Translations under genes and position numbers: made by a program
Part shown: piece by piece, positions 17,760-26,854 of the stretch
Numbering within the stretch: the first letter of the stretch is position 1
Layout of the letters: every line of letters starts with the position of its first letter
NCBI GenBank assembly: GCA_023458595.1
Contig: JAEWYT010000088.1
Location: 62,001 to 126,000 of the forward strand
DNA length: 64,000 nt
Reading direction: 5' to 3'
DNA from: Pseudomonadota bacterium
GTDB lineage: Bacteria; Pseudomonadota; Alphaproteobacteria; Rhizobiales; Tepidamorphaceae
Notes under the pieces: model-generated
Told to the model about the DNA's origin: nothing
What the model saw: the letters and a program-made list of their open reading frames with translations, nothing else
Databases searched by the model: none

Positions 17760-19847
17760 ATGCGACGCGACGTCGTCCGATCCGCCACCGGCGCGATCCT
17801 CGCGATCGCGCTGGTCGGCGCAATAGCGGCGGGCGGCTCCTTCCTCGCCTCGGCGGACGGTACGGCGACCGTCGAGCGGGCGCGGGCGGTCGAGGTCTCG
17901 CGCGAGTTCACCGCGCGCGACGGCACGCTGCTCGATCCCTTCCCGATCCAGGACGGGCGCTGGCGGCTGAAGGCCGATCTCGGCGCCGTCGACCCGCGCT
18001 TCGTCGAGATGCTGATCGCCTACGAGGACCGGCGCTTCCGCGATCATCCCGGCGTGGATCCGCTGGCGCTGACGCGCGCCGCCTGGCAGTTCGTCTCGAA
18101 CGGGCGGATCGTCTCGGGCGGCTCGACCCTGTCGATGCAGGTCGCCCGGCTGCTCGCCCCGCGCAGCGAGCGCAGCCTCGCGGCCAAGCTCACGCAGATC
18201 CGCGACGCGATCCGCCTCGACCTCGCCTGTTCCAAGGACGAGCTGCTGACGCTCTACCTGACGCTCGCGCCCTACGGCGGCAATCTCGAGGGCGTGCGCG
18301 CCGCCTCGCTCGCCTGGTTCGGCCACGAGCCGAAGAAGCTGAGCCTCGCGGAGGCCGCGCTCCTCGTGGCGCTGCCGCAGTCGCCGGAAGTACGCCGGCC
18401 GGACCGCGACCCCGGGGCTGCGCGTGCGGCGCGCGACCGGGTGCTCGCCCGGCTGGTCGCCGCAGGCGTGATCGAAGCCGACGAACTCGGTCCGGCGCTC
18501 GCCGCGCGCATCCCGGCCGAACGGCGGGACATGCCGAACCTGGCGCCGCATCTCGCCCGGCTCGTCTCGACCGAGAAGCCGGACGCGCCGGGCTGGCGGG
18601 TCAGCCTCGACGCGCGGCTGCAGGGCGATCTGGAGACGCTGGCCAAGGACAAGGCGGCGGCGCTCGGCCCCGACCTGTCGATCGCGATCCTCGTCGCCGA
18701 CCACACGACCGGCGAGGTTCTCGCCGAGGTCGGATCGGCGGATTTCCACGATGCGCGCCGCGCCGGCCAGGTCGACATGGTGCGGGCGGTCCGCTCGCCG
18801 GGGTCGACGCTGAAGCCGCTGATCTACGGCCTCGCCTTCGAGGCGGGCCTCGCCCATCCCGAGACGCTGATCGACGACAGGCCGACCAGTTTCGGCGGCT
18901 ACCGGCCGCGCAACTTCGACTTCGGCTACCAGGGCACGGTCAGCGTGCGCGAGGCGCTCGAGATGTCGCTCAACGTGCCGGCGATCCGGCTCCTCGAAGC
19001 CGTCGGGCCGACGCGGCTCGTCGCACGCCTGAAGCGCGCCGGGGCCGATCCCGTGCTGCCGCGCGACGACCGGCCCGGCCTGCCGATCGGGCTCGGCGGC
19101 GTGGGACTGAGCCTCGACCGGCTCGTCACCCTGTTCGCCGGCCTCGCCGAGGGCGGCGCGCCGGTGAGCCTGCACCGCTGGCTCGACGCACCGGACGCCG
19201 GAAGCGGCGAGTTCCTCGACGCGCGCGCGGCCTGGCAGGTCGCCGACATTCTCGAGGGCACGCCGCCGCCGGGCGGCTACACGCGAAGCGGCTTCGCCTA
19301 CAAGACGGGAACTTCCTACGGCTACCGAGACGCCTGGTCGGTCGGCTTCGACGGCAGGCACGTCATCGGCGTCTGGGTCGGCCGCCCGAACGGCGCGCCG
19401 GTCGCGGGTCTCACCGGACGGCGCACCGCGGCGCCGATCCTGTTCGACGCCTTCGAGCGGCTCGGCGGCAGGCGCGTGCCGCTTGCCGCGCCGCCGAAGG
19501 GCACGCTGATCGCGCGCGCGGCCGACCTGCCTCCGGCGCTGAAGCGCTTCGCCCCGGGCGAGACGATGGCCGGAGCGGCGAACGCCGAGCCGCCGCCCTC
19601 GATCGTGTTCCCGCCGAACGGGGCGCGCGTCGCGCTCGAACAGGACGCCGACGGCCGGCCGCGGCCGCTGATCGTCAAGCTCGACGGCGGCCGGCCGCCC
19701 TTCCAGTGGTTCGCCAACGGCGCGCCGCTCGACGGGCTGGCGCGGCGGCGCGACACGAGCTGGCGCCCCGACGGGCCGGGGTTCTCGACGGTCTCGGTCG
19801 TCGACGCCGACGGCCGCTCGGCGAGCGTCACGGTGTTCCTGGAGTAG
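17760..19847 (+). CDS. pbpC: penicillin-binding protein 1C
   Basis: A 695-residue bifunctional peptidoglycan synthase anchored by an N-terminal membrane helix. Transglycosylase motifs: EDRRFRDHPG (about residues 89-98) and GGSTLSMQVARL (about 120-131). Transpeptidase motifs: STLK (catalytic Ser near residue 348), SLN and YKTGTSYGYRDAW. The C-terminal ~90 residues form the BiPBP_C domain specific to PbpC. It lies directly behind the alpha-2-macroglobulin gene. The accepted idea is that PbpC repairs wall breaches while the macroglobulin traps invading proteases. Confidence 0.95.
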   Translation: MRRDVVRSATGAILAIALVGAIAAGGSFLASADGTATVERARAVEVSREFTARDGTLLDPFPIQDGRWRLKADLGAVDPRFVEMLIAYEDRRFRDHPGVDPLALTRAAWQFVSNGRIVSGGSTLSMQVARLLAPRSERSLAAKLTQIRDAIRLDLACSKDELLTLYLTLAPYGGNLEGVRAASLAWFGHEPKKLSLAEAALLVALPQSPEVRRPDRDPGAARAARDRVLARLVAAGVIEADELGPALAARIPAERRDMPNLAPHLARLVSTEKPDAPGWRVSLDARLQGDLETLAKDKAAALGPDLSIAILVADHTTGEVLAEVGSADFHDARRAGQVDMVRAVRSPGSTLKPLIYGLAFEAGLAHPETLIDDRPTSFGGYRPRNFDFGYQGTVSVREALEMSLNVPAIRLLEAVGPTRLVARLKRAGADPVLPRDDRPGLPIGLGGVGLSLDRLVTLFAGLAEGGAPVSLHRWLDAPDAGSGEFLDARAAWQVADILEGTPPPGGYTRSGFAYKTGTSYGYRDAWSVGFDGRHVIGVWVGRPNGAPVAGLTGRRTAAPILFDAFERLGGRRVPLAAPPKGTLIARAADLPPALKRFAPGETMAGAANAEPPPSIVFPPNGARVALEQDADGRPRPLIVKLDGGRPPFQWFANGAPLDGLARRRDTSWRPDGPGFSTVSVVDADGRSASVTVFLE

Positions 19848-19868
19848 CGGGCGCTCCATCCTCCGCCT

Positions 19869-19897
19869 GTCATGCCTCGACTTGTTCCGGCAATGAC
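19869..19897. repeat. imperfect palindrome downstream of pbpC
   Basis: Outer arms GTCAT-GCC and GGCA-ATGAC flank CTTGTTC. It resembles a diverged copy of the dispersed intergenic palindromes in this window. The rest of the 224-base gap 19848-20071 is AT-rich and contains GTTAAC three times (about 19943, 19973 and 20054), possibly promoter elements for the HAD-UbiA gene. Confidence 0.4.
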
Positions 19898-20071
19898 AAC
19901 CTGTGTGTGGGGTGTGCGCCGCCCGCCTTCCCGCCCGGCGCCGTTAACTCTGATATCTCCGTCACTTACCGTTAACGACACTCTCAAATTTTACCTGCTT
20001 CTTAACGATCGCTTCGCCCTGCTGTGGTCCAATGTCCGCACAAGAAAAGCAGACGTTAACAGGCCGCTCTC

Positions 20072-21553
20072 ATGTCCGCGTATGTTGGCTCCGCCGCGCG
20101 CGTCGAAGACGCCGTTGCGGGCGATGCGTCCCTTCCGCTGGTCCTCGATCTCGATCGCAGCCTGATCCGCTGCGACGTGCTGCACGAGACCGCGCTCGCC
20201 TTCCTGCGGCGCAACCCGCTCGGCGTGTTCTCCATGATGCGCTGGCTCGTGCAGGGCCGCGCCGTGCTGAAGCGCAAGCTCGCCGAGGCCGTGACCGTCG
20301 ACGTCGACACCCTGCCGGTCAACGAGGCGCTCGCCGACTACGCCGCCGACGAGAAGGCGAACGGACGCACCGTCGTGCTCGCCACGGCTTCCGACCTCTA
20401 CGTCGCGACGCAGGTCGCCACGCGCTTCTCCTTCATCGACCGCGTCGTCGCCTCCGACGGCGTCACCAACCTGAAGGGCCAGGCGAAGGCCGAGGCGCTC
20501 GGCCAGATGTTCCCGGACGGCTTCGTCTATGCCGGCGACTCGGCCGCCGACCTCGCCGTCTGGAAGCAGGCGAAGGGGATCGTCATCGTCGAGGCGAGCC
20601 CCAGGGTCGCCCGCGAGGCCGCGCGGCTCGGCCCCGTCGAGGCCGCGTTCCGGCGCCCGAGCATCGTCCGGGCGCTGACGAAGTCGGCCCGCCTGCACCA
20701 ATGGGCGAAGAACGCGCTGGTCTTCGCCCCGCTGATCCTCGGCGGACAGTTCGCCAATCCGGCCGCCTGGGCGAACGCCGTGCTCGCCTTCGTGGCAATC
20801 GGCGTGCTCGCCTCCGCCACGTATCTGCTCAACGACCTGTTCGACCTGCCCGACGACCGCAAGCACTGGTCGAAACGCGACCGGCCGCTGGCGAGCGGGC
20901 GGCTGCCGGTGGCGGTGGCCGTCGCCGCGCTTCCCGTCGGCTTCGCCGTCGCCTTCGCGCTCGCCGCGATGGTCTCGGCGACCGCCGTCGGCGTGCTCGC
21001 GGCCTATCTCGTCGTCACCGTCGCCTATTCGGTGCAGCTGAAGCGCCAGCCGATCGTCGACGCCTTCACGCTCGCCGTGCTGTTCACGCTGCGGCTCGGC
21101 CTCGGCGTCGCCGCGGCGCAGGTCGTCGTGTCGCCGTGGCTGATGGTCTTCTCGATGTTCCTGTTCGCCTCGCTGTCGTTCGCCAAGCGGCACACGGAGA
21201 TCGAGCGGATGGCCAATCTCGGCGAGCTGCGCGTCGCCGGCCGGGGGTATCTGTCGAGCGACGGGCCGCTGATCCTGTCGATGGGGGTCTCGAGCGGCCT
21301 GGGCGCGGTGACGATCATGGTGCTCTACCTGATCAACGACGCCTTCCCCGGCGGGCTCTACGGCAATCCCGTGTGGCTGTGGGCGTTCCCGCCGATCCTG
21401 TTCCTGTGGATCGGCCGCATCTGGCTCCTGTGCCAGCGCGGCGAGCTCAACGACGATCCGGTCGCCTTCGCCGTGCGCGACCGCACCTCGATCCTGCTCG
21501 GGCTCGGCATCGGCGTCGCGTTCCTCGCCGCCTGGTACGGCGTGCCGCTGTGA
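20072..21553 (+). CDS. HAD-domain / UbiA prenyltransferase fusion (DPPR-synthase-like)
   Basis: A 493-residue two-domain protein. Residues ~20-200 are a HAD hydrolase: LVLDLDRSLI gives the catalytic Asp pair and YAGDSAADLAVW the last motif. Residues ~205-490 are a UbiA-type membrane prenyltransferase with NDLFDLPDDRKHWSKRDRP as the first Asp-rich motif. Relatives (mycobacterial Rv3806c, rhizobial NoeC) transfer phosphoribose from PRPP to decaprenyl phosphate. The fused HAD would then remove the 5-phosphate. It overlaps gtrA (GTGA). The precise product is inferred from the family. Confidence 0.85.
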   Translation: MSAYVGSAARVEDAVAGDASLPLVLDLDRSLIRCDVLHETALAFLRRNPLGVFSMMRWLVQGRAVLKRKLAEAVTVDVDTLPVNEALADYAADEKANGRTVVLATASDLYVATQVATRFSFIDRVVASDGVTNLKGQAKAEALGQMFPDGFVYAGDSAADLAVWKQAKGIVIVEASPRVAREAARLGPVEAAFRRPSIVRALTKSARLHQWAKNALVFAPLILGGQFANPAAWANAVLAFVAIGVLASATYLLNDLFDLPDDRKHWSKRDRPLASGRLPVAVAVAALPVGFAVAFALAAMVSATAVGVLAAYLVVTVAYSVQLKRQPIVDAFTLAVLFTLRLGLGVAAAQVVVSPWLMVFSMFLFASLSFAKRHTEIERMANLGELRVAGRGYLSSDGPLILSMGVSSGLGAVTIMVLYLINDAFPGGLYGNPVWLWAFPPILFLWIGRIWLLCQRGELNDDPVAFAVRDRTSILLGLGIGVAFLAAWYGVPL

Positions 21554-21978
21554 TCCGCCTCGTCGCCGGCTCGCAGGTCCTCCGCTTCCTGCTGCTCGGC
21601 GGGCTGGCGGCGGCGATCAACTGGCTCGTGCGCTTCCCGCTGTCGCTGTTCCTGCCGTTCTCCTGGGCGATCCTCGCCGCCTACGCGATCGGCATGAGCG
21701 CGGGCTTCACGCTCTACCGCGCCTACGTGTTCCCCGGCTCGGACCGGGCGCTGGCGCCCCAGATCGCGATCTTTCTGGCCGTCAACGCCATGGGCGCGGT
21801 CGTCGTGTGGAGCGTCGCGATCACGCTCGTCGAGCAGGTGTTCCCGGCGATCGGCTACGATTTCATGCCGCTCGCCACCGGCCACGGCATCGCCATCGGC
21901 GTCGGCGCCGCGGCCAACTTCCTCGGCCACAAATTCCTGACCTTCCGGATCGATCCCGCGAAGGCGCAGTCGGCCTGA
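21550..21978 (+). CDS. GtrA-family membrane protein
   Basis: A 142-residue protein with four transmembrane helices (LRFLLLGGLAAAINWLVRF; WAILAAYAIGMSAGFTLYR; IAIFLAVNAMGAVVVWSV; HGIAIGVGAAANFLGHKF). The NFLGHKFLTFR ending is characteristic. GtrA proteins are thought to move polyprenyl-phosphate sugars across the inner membrane. The GTG start overlaps the stop of the HAD-UbiA gene, so the two are co-translated. This pairing supports a flippase for the lipid-linked pentose made by that enzyme, comparable to Rv3789 in mycobacteria. Confidence 0.85.
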   Translation: MIRLVAGSQVLRFLLLGGLAAAINWLVRFPLSLFLPFSWAILAAYAIGMSAGFTLYRAYVFPGSDRALAPQIAIFLAVNAMGAVVVWSVAITLVEQVFPAIGYDFMPLATGHGIAIGVGAAANFLGHKFLTFRIDPAKAQSA

Positions 21979-22000
21979 AGACCCGCCGTTCCGCGGCCTT

Positions 22001-23260
22001 CTATCCGCCGGTCGTGAGCGCCAGCATCGCCATCGTCGCGACGTTGAGGCCGATCGCGTAGGTGACGAGCACCTGCAGGGCGGGCTTCATCCGTTCGGTC
22101 AGCGCGAGGGCGAGGATCACGAACAGGATCGGCAGCCAGTCGAGCGTGTAGCGCTGGACGTTGTACTGGCTGAAGCCGTTGGAATGGTAGAACAGCATCG
22201 GCACCGCCATCACGGCGATCATCAGAAGCCCGATCACCACCGCCCGGCGCATCGGCGCGAACACCGCCAGCAGCACGAAGGGGCTGGCGGCGAGCAGCGA
22301 CGTGCCGGCGGGGTCCATCGCTTCCAGCACCGTCATCGTGCCGGCGTCGAAGCGGGCGTGGAATCCCTGGAGGAAGAGGTAGAGCGCGTTGAACGGCACG
22401 TAGGCGGCGCTGAACAGGCCGTAGCGGTCGAGCCGCCGCGTCGACATGGTCTCGGCTCCGGGCGAAGGCGGCATCATGTAGCCGTAGCCGGTGTCGGTCG
22501 GACTGCCGAAGCGGACGTAGTTGTAGGCGAAGTAGATCAGGAGCGCGGCCGCGACGGGCAGGCCGAGCGCGAGGGCGCGGCGCCAGTGGGCCCGGCGGAA
22601 GGAGATCAACGGTTCGTCGGATCGCAACGCCAGGGCGAACAGGAACGGCAGCACGAAGAGCGACATCTGCCGGCTCAGGAAGGCGACGCCGATCGCGATG
22701 CCGGCAAGGACGAGGCTGCCGCCGCGCACGGTCTCGTGGATCGCGAGCGTCACGCCCAGGAACGCCACCGTCTGGGCGAAGAACCAGACGCCGTCGCCGC
22801 GGATCGTCACGTAGTAGAGGGGCGTCGCGAAGGCGATGGCGAGCACCATCCAGATCGCCGTCTCGCGGTCGAGCGACAGGCGCCCGAGGATGCGCCACCA
22901 CAGGAGAAGCGAGATCGCGGCGAGAAGGATCGCGAGCGGTATGAAGCCCGAGAAGCCGGTGCCGGACAGGGCGACGAAGGGCATCGCCAGAACCGCGGGC
23001 GCGGGCGGGAAGATCACCCACGTCCGGTCGGCGTAGAGCGCGCAATCCTCGTCGAAGCAGCCGGTGACGTCGAGGCGACCGTCGAGGAAGGCGCCGGCGA
23101 GAAGCGCATAGGTGTTGGACCCGCCCGTCTCGCCGAGCGCGCGCAGGCCGAGGCCGGCGACGAGCAGCGCCGCCATCAGTGCGGCGAGCGCCAGGAGCAG
23201 CAGGCCGCGACGGCGCAGCAGGCTGTCGCCGGCCGGGGTCGCTTCGCTGATATCGGTCAT
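22001..23260 (-). CDS. polytopic membrane protein, probable GT-C glycosyltransferase
   Basis: A 419-residue inner-membrane protein with about ten hydrophobic segments. After the first helix comes an extracytoplasmic loop GCFDEDCALYADRTWVIFPP, with the acidic pair placed as in GT-C (family 39-like) enzymes that use polyprenyl-phosphate sugars. The ATG at 23260 is used. It converges on gtrA with a 22-base gap, completing a possible module of donor synthesis, flipping and transfer to an envelope acceptor. No firm family match can be made by eye. Confidence 0.65.
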   Translation of the reverse strand: MTDISEATPAGDSLLRRRGLLLLALAALMAALLVAGLGLRALGETGGSNTYALLAGAFLDGRLDVTGCFDEDCALYADRTWVIFPPAPAVLAMPFVALSGTGFSGFIPLAILLAAISLLLWWRILGRLSLDRETAIWMVLAIAFATPLYYVTIRGDGVWFFAQTVAFLGVTLAIHETVRGGSLVLAGIAIGVAFLSRQMSLFVLPFLFALALRSDEPLISFRRAHWRRALALGLPVAAALLIYFAYNYVRFGSPTDTGYGYMMPPSPGAETMSTRRLDRYGLFSAAYVPFNALYLFLQGFHARFDAGTMTVLEAMDPAGTSLLAASPFVLLAVFAPMRRAVVIGLLMIAVMAVPMLFYHSNGFSQYNVQRYTLDWLPILFVILALALTERMKPALQVLVTYAIGLNVATMAMLALTTGG

Positions 23261-23366
23261 TCGGCAATCCGCTCGCAAAGGCCGGCATCCGCGCGCCGGC
23301 CGCCCTGTCCGTCCCCCCTTTTTCTACTCCGGGAGGGTTACCAAGCGTTTGCCGTTGCCCGACTGG

Positions 23367-24197
23367 TCAATACCCCGGCAGCACCAGCACGGTTCGTCGC
23401 ACGGGCAGGGTATCGCGCGACAGCACGACCGAGGGCGTGTCGTTCAACACGATCGCGAAATCCTCGCCCATGCGCGCGAGGAAGCGGTTGAGGGTCGAGG
23501 GCCCGAAATAGTGCATGGGGACCACCAGCGGCACCTGGAGCTTCTCGAGCGTCTCGATCATGCCCTCGACGTCGAGGGTGTAGCTGCCGTCGACGGGGGC
23601 GAGCACCACGTCGACGCGGCCGAGCGCCTTCAGGTGGTCCTCGGTCAGGACATGGTGGAGATGGCCGAGATGAAGGATGCACAGGCCCGCCACCTCGAAG
23701 ACGAACATGGAGTTCTGGTCGCGGCCGACCTCGCCGAGGCCGCCGCGGATGTTGGTGGTGACGTTGCGCAGCCAGACGTCGTCGACGGTGAGTTCCCATT
23801 TCGCCGGCTCGCCCTCCGTGCCCCAGCCGGGCAGCAGATACTCGATGCCGGGATCGGGATTGTAGGAGTGGTGGCTGGAGTGGGCGATGTTCATGGTGGC
23901 GATGCGCGGCGTCGCCGGCGGGCGGACGGCATCGTTGTAGTCGGTGGCGATGGTGACGCCGGCCGGGCTCTCGATGAAGAAGGTGGAATGGCCGATGAAA
24001 GTGAGGCGGACCTCGTCGCCGTCGTCCGGCCCGGCCTGCGCGAGCCGGTACGCGGCCGGAACGACGGGGACCGCGTCCAGCGCGATCAGGCGCGGGCAGC
24101 GTTCCGGCTCGACGTCCCGGGCGAGCGCCGTCGATGCCGCGGCGGACAGAATCACGGACACGGCAAGGCTCGTCGCCGCGGAGCGCAGGGCGTACAT
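23367..24197 (-). CDS. exported MBL-fold metal-dependent hydrolase (UlaG-like)
   Basis: A 276-residue protein with a signal peptide (MYALRSAATSLAVSVILSAAAS, cleaved near ALA). The core begins VRLTFIGHSTFFIESPAGVTIATDYND, as in UlaG-type metallo-beta-lactamase-fold enzymes. SSHHSYN and HLGHLHHVL supply metal-binding histidines, and MHYFGP comes near the end. The ATG at 24197 is preceded by an excellent GGAGGG ribosome-binding site. Export is unusual for UlaG-like proteins. The substrate is unknown. It is divergent from the PBP1A gene. Confidence 0.8.
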   Translation of the reverse strand: MYALRSAATSLAVSVILSAAASTALARDVEPERCPRLIALDAVPVVPAAYRLAQAGPDDGDEVRLTFIGHSTFFIESPAGVTIATDYNDAVRPPATPRIATMNIAHSSHHSYNPDPGIEYLLPGWGTEGEPAKWELTVDDVWLRNVTTNIRGGLGEVGRDQNSMFVFEVAGLCILHLGHLHHVLTEDHLKALGRVDVVLAPVDGSYTLDVEGMIETLEKLQVPLVVPMHYFGPSTLNRFLARMGEDFAIVLNDTPSVVLSRDTLPVRRTVLVLPGY

Positions 24198-24361
24198 CGC
24201 ACCCTCCCTGACATCGGGGCCGGTAACCATTTCAATGTGTCACGGAATGCCGGGACGGACCATCCCGGCACGGTGAAAATCCCGTGATCCCGCGGTTTTC
24301 TCGCGGTGTTGCGGCGGGGCCACGCCGGGCGGCGACGGGGCGGATCGCCACTTTCTCAACC

Positions 24362-24376
24362 TTAACTCGCCCTTAA
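24362..24376. promoter_or_regulatory. CtrA-type box TTAA-N7-TTAA upstream of PBP1A
   Basis: TTAACTCGCCCTTAA is an exact match to the alphaproteobacterial CtrA consensus TTAA-N7-TTAA. It lies in the 379-base divergent gap between the MBL-fold gene and the PBP1A gene, 200 bases upstream of the chosen PBP1A start. The rest of the gap shows no gene. Cell-cycle control of a wall synthase is plausible but inferred. Confidence 0.5.
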
Positions 24377-24576
24377 GCGGCCGGAATTAGCTTGCCATGT
24401 GCGTGCGGTTGCCGCCGGCCGATATCCGGGTAGTGCGTTTCGGCCGGCTGCACCCGCACCATGGCGTTCGCCGACCGGCACCGGCTCGACCGGAACCCCG
24501 CGCGCGAACGGATGTCGGGCGTATCGACCAGTCAGAGAGAAGCCGTGCCCGCCCGGGTGCGATCGACAGGACGCAC

Positions 24577-26709
24577 ATGAGCCCCTACGACCTCAGACTG
24601 AGCCCCGAGGACCGTCCCGGCGGATCGGCGCATCAGACGAAGAAGAAGCCGAAGGCGCAGAAGAAGGCGCCGGCCTCCACGCGGCGCCAGGGCAGGCGCA
24701 AGGCCAAGAAGGCCAGGCGCGTCGCGGCGGGCGGCGGCATCGGCCGCGTGTTCGGCAGGATGGCCTACTGGACGCTGGTGCTCGGCGTCTGGGGGCTGAT
24801 CGCCGTCATGGGCGTCGTCGGCTATTTCGCGCTGACCCTGCCGCCGCCGGAGGAACTGGCGGTGCCGGAGCGGCCGGCCAACGTCATGGTGGTCGCCGCC
24901 GACGGCACGGTGCTGGGAAACCGCGGCGAGACGGGCGGCGAGGCCGTTCGCCTGTTCGAGCTGCCGCCCTACCTGCCGAAGGCGGTGATGGCCATCGAGG
25001 ACCGTCGCTTCTATTCCCATTTCGGCATCGACCCGATCGGCCTCGTCCGCGCCGCCGCCACCAACTTCACCAGGGGCGGCGTCGTGCAGGGCGGCTCGAC
25101 GATCACCCAGCAGCTCGCCAAGAACCTGTTCCTGAAACCCGAGCGGACCATGCGCCGCAAGGTGCAGGAGGTCCTGCTCGCCCTGTGGCTCGAGCACAAG
25201 TTCACCAAGGACCAGATCCTCGAGATGTACCTGAACCGCGTCTATCTCGGCGCCGGCGCCACCGGCGTCGAGGCCGCGGCGCGGACCTATTTCGGCAAGT
25301 CGGCGCGCGAGGTGACGGTGATGGAGGCGGCGACCATCGCCGGCCTGCTGAAGGCGCCGTCGAAATACGCCCCGACCTCCAATCCCGACCTCGCCGCCGA
25401 ACGCGCCCAGACCGTGCTCGCCGCCATGGTCGAGGCCGGGTTCCTCAACGAGAAGGAAGCCCAGCTCGCGCTCAGCGCTCCCGCGGAAGTGAAGCCGCGC
25501 ACGCCGGGCGAATCGGCGGGCTACGTCGCCGACTGGGTGTGGGAGCAGGTGCCCGCCTTCGTCGGCGAGCTCCGGCAGGACGTGGTCGTCGACACGACGA
25601 TCGACATGCGCATGCAGGAAGCCGCCGAGAACGCCCTCGTCAAGGTGATCGACGACCAGGGCCGCGAGAAGGGCGTGTCCGAGGGCGCGGTCGTCGCCAT
25701 GGACACGAGCGGGGCGGTGCGCGCCATCGTCGGCGGGCGTGACTACGTGAAGAGCCAGTTCAACCGCGCGGTGAAGGCGAAGCGCCAGCCCGGCTCCTCG
25801 TTCAAGACGTTCGTTTATCTCGCCGCCATGGAGGCGGGGCTCACGCCGGACACCATGCGCACCGACGCGCCCGTCTCGTTCGGAAGCTGGTCGCCGGGCA
25901 ACTACACCGGCAAGTACCGCGGGCCGATCACGCTGACCGAGGCGCTGAAGGATTCGATCAACACCGTGGCCGTGAGGCTCACGGCCGAGGTCGGCGTCGA
26001 CCGGGTGATCGACGTCGCCCACCGGATGGGCATCCGCTCCGACATCCCCGAGAACATGTCGATCGCGCTCGGCACCTCGGAGGTGACGCCGCTCGAGCTC
26101 GTCGGCGCCTACGTGCCGCTCGCTTCGGGGGGCTACGGCGTCGTGCCCTACGTGATCCGCCGCATCCGCACCACCGACGGCAAGATCCTCTACGAGCGCC
26201 AGGGCGACGGGCCCGGCCAGGTGATCTCCGAGCAGGTGGTCGGCGAGATGAACCACATGCTGCGCCAGACCGTCGAGAGCGGCACCGGCCGCAAGGCGAG
26301 CTTCGACGCCTGGCCGGCGGCCGGCAAGACCGGCACCAGCCAGGAGTACAAGAACGCCTGGTTCATCGGCTACACCGCCTATCTCGTCGCCGGCGTCTGG
26401 CTCGGCAACGACGACGGCACGCCGACGAAGAAGGTGACCGGCGGCGGCCTGCCGGCACAGGTCTGGCACGCGTTCATGGCCGACGCGCACGAGGGGCTCG
26501 CCATGGCCGACCTGCCGGGCCAGTACAACCCGACTGGCTCCGACAACCAGTTCGCCGTCGACGAGACACTGCCCTGGCTCAGGAACCAGCAGGCTCCGGG
26601 AAGTCCGGCCTACGATCCGAGCGCGCCGGTGCAGGCGCAGGCACCGCAGCAGGGCGGAGGCGGCCTGTTCGGCCAGAACGGCTTCTTCAAGAAGCTGTTC
26701 GGGGGCTGA
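24577..26709 (+). CDS. penicillin-binding protein 1A family, bifunctional wall synthase
   Basis: A 710-residue class A PBP. A Lys/Arg-rich cytoplasmic tail (~residues 20-50) precedes one membrane helix (~65-90). Transglycosylase: EDRRFYSHFGIDP, GGSTITQQLAKNLFL and a KDQILEMYLNRVYLG helix. Transpeptidase: SSFK with Ser407, SIN and GKTGTSQEYKNAWF. The ATG at 24577, preceded by AGGA, is preferred to an ATG at 24397 because the extra 60 residues look like non-coding translation. The C-terminal tail is Gln/Pro/Gly-rich. It makes and cross-links peptidoglycan at the periplasmic face. Confidence 0.95.
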   Translation: MSPYDLRLSPEDRPGGSAHQTKKKPKAQKKAPASTRRQGRRKAKKARRVAAGGGIGRVFGRMAYWTLVLGVWGLIAVMGVVGYFALTLPPPEELAVPERPANVMVVAADGTVLGNRGETGGEAVRLFELPPYLPKAVMAIEDRRFYSHFGIDPIGLVRAAATNFTRGGVVQGGSTITQQLAKNLFLKPERTMRRKVQEVLLALWLEHKFTKDQILEMYLNRVYLGAGATGVEAAARTYFGKSAREVTVMEAATIAGLLKAPSKYAPTSNPDLAAERAQTVLAAMVEAGFLNEKEAQLALSAPAEVKPRTPGESAGYVADWVWEQVPAFVGELRQDVVVDTTIDMRMQEAAENALVKVIDDQGREKGVSEGAVVAMDTSGAVRAIVGGRDYVKSQFNRAVKAKRQPGSSFKTFVYLAAMEAGLTPDTMRTDAPVSFGSWSPGNYTGKYRGPITLTEALKDSINTVAVRLTAEVGVDRVIDVAHRMGIRSDIPENMSIALGTSEVTPLELVGAYVPLASGGYGVVPYVIRRIRTTDGKILYERQGDGPGQVISEQVVGEMNHMLRQTVESGTGRKASFDAWPAAGKTGTSQEYKNAWFIGYTAYLVAGVWLGNDDGTPTKKVTGGGLPAQVWHAFMADAHEGLAMADLPGQYNPTGSDNQFAVDETLPWLRNQQAPGSPAYDPSAPVQAQAPQQGGGGLFGQNGFFKKLFGG

Positions 26710-26751
26710 GCTCGGCGCCCATGGTTCGGGACGGGCCCGGCGAGCCCTCCC

Positions 26752-26838
26752 CGCCACGGGGGTTCCCGTGTCGTGGCGATTGCCGCGATGCCGAACCGCA
26801 TCCCGAGGAGGCCGCTTCGGTGGCCGCCTCGAAGGATG
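26752..26838. repeat. two GC-rich palindromes between PBP1A and the MFS gene
   Basis: CGCCACG at 26752-26758 pairs with CGTGGCG at 26772-26778. A second, imperfect dyad follows: CATCCCGAGGAGGCCGC near 26799-26815 against the reverse complement of CATCCTTCGAGGCGGCC near 26822-26838. The gap is convergent, so these may act as terminators. The second has the look of a dispersed intergenic repeat. Confidence 0.5.
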
Positions 26839-26854
26839 GCCCCGGCGTCCGGGC

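Noticed and set aside
12338..17926. Enormous open frames on both strands (over 1700 codons) overlapping the macroglobulin gene
   Set aside because: They are shadows produced by high GC and few stop codons. Their translations are Arg/Ala/Gly-rich and low-complexity, while the plus-strand frame starting at 12272 has clear domains.
20032..21978. Apparent fusion of the gtrA gene with a long upstream frame
   Set aside because: The upstream part is a shadow of the HAD-UbiA gene. A GTG start overlapping that gene's stop codon explains gtrA.
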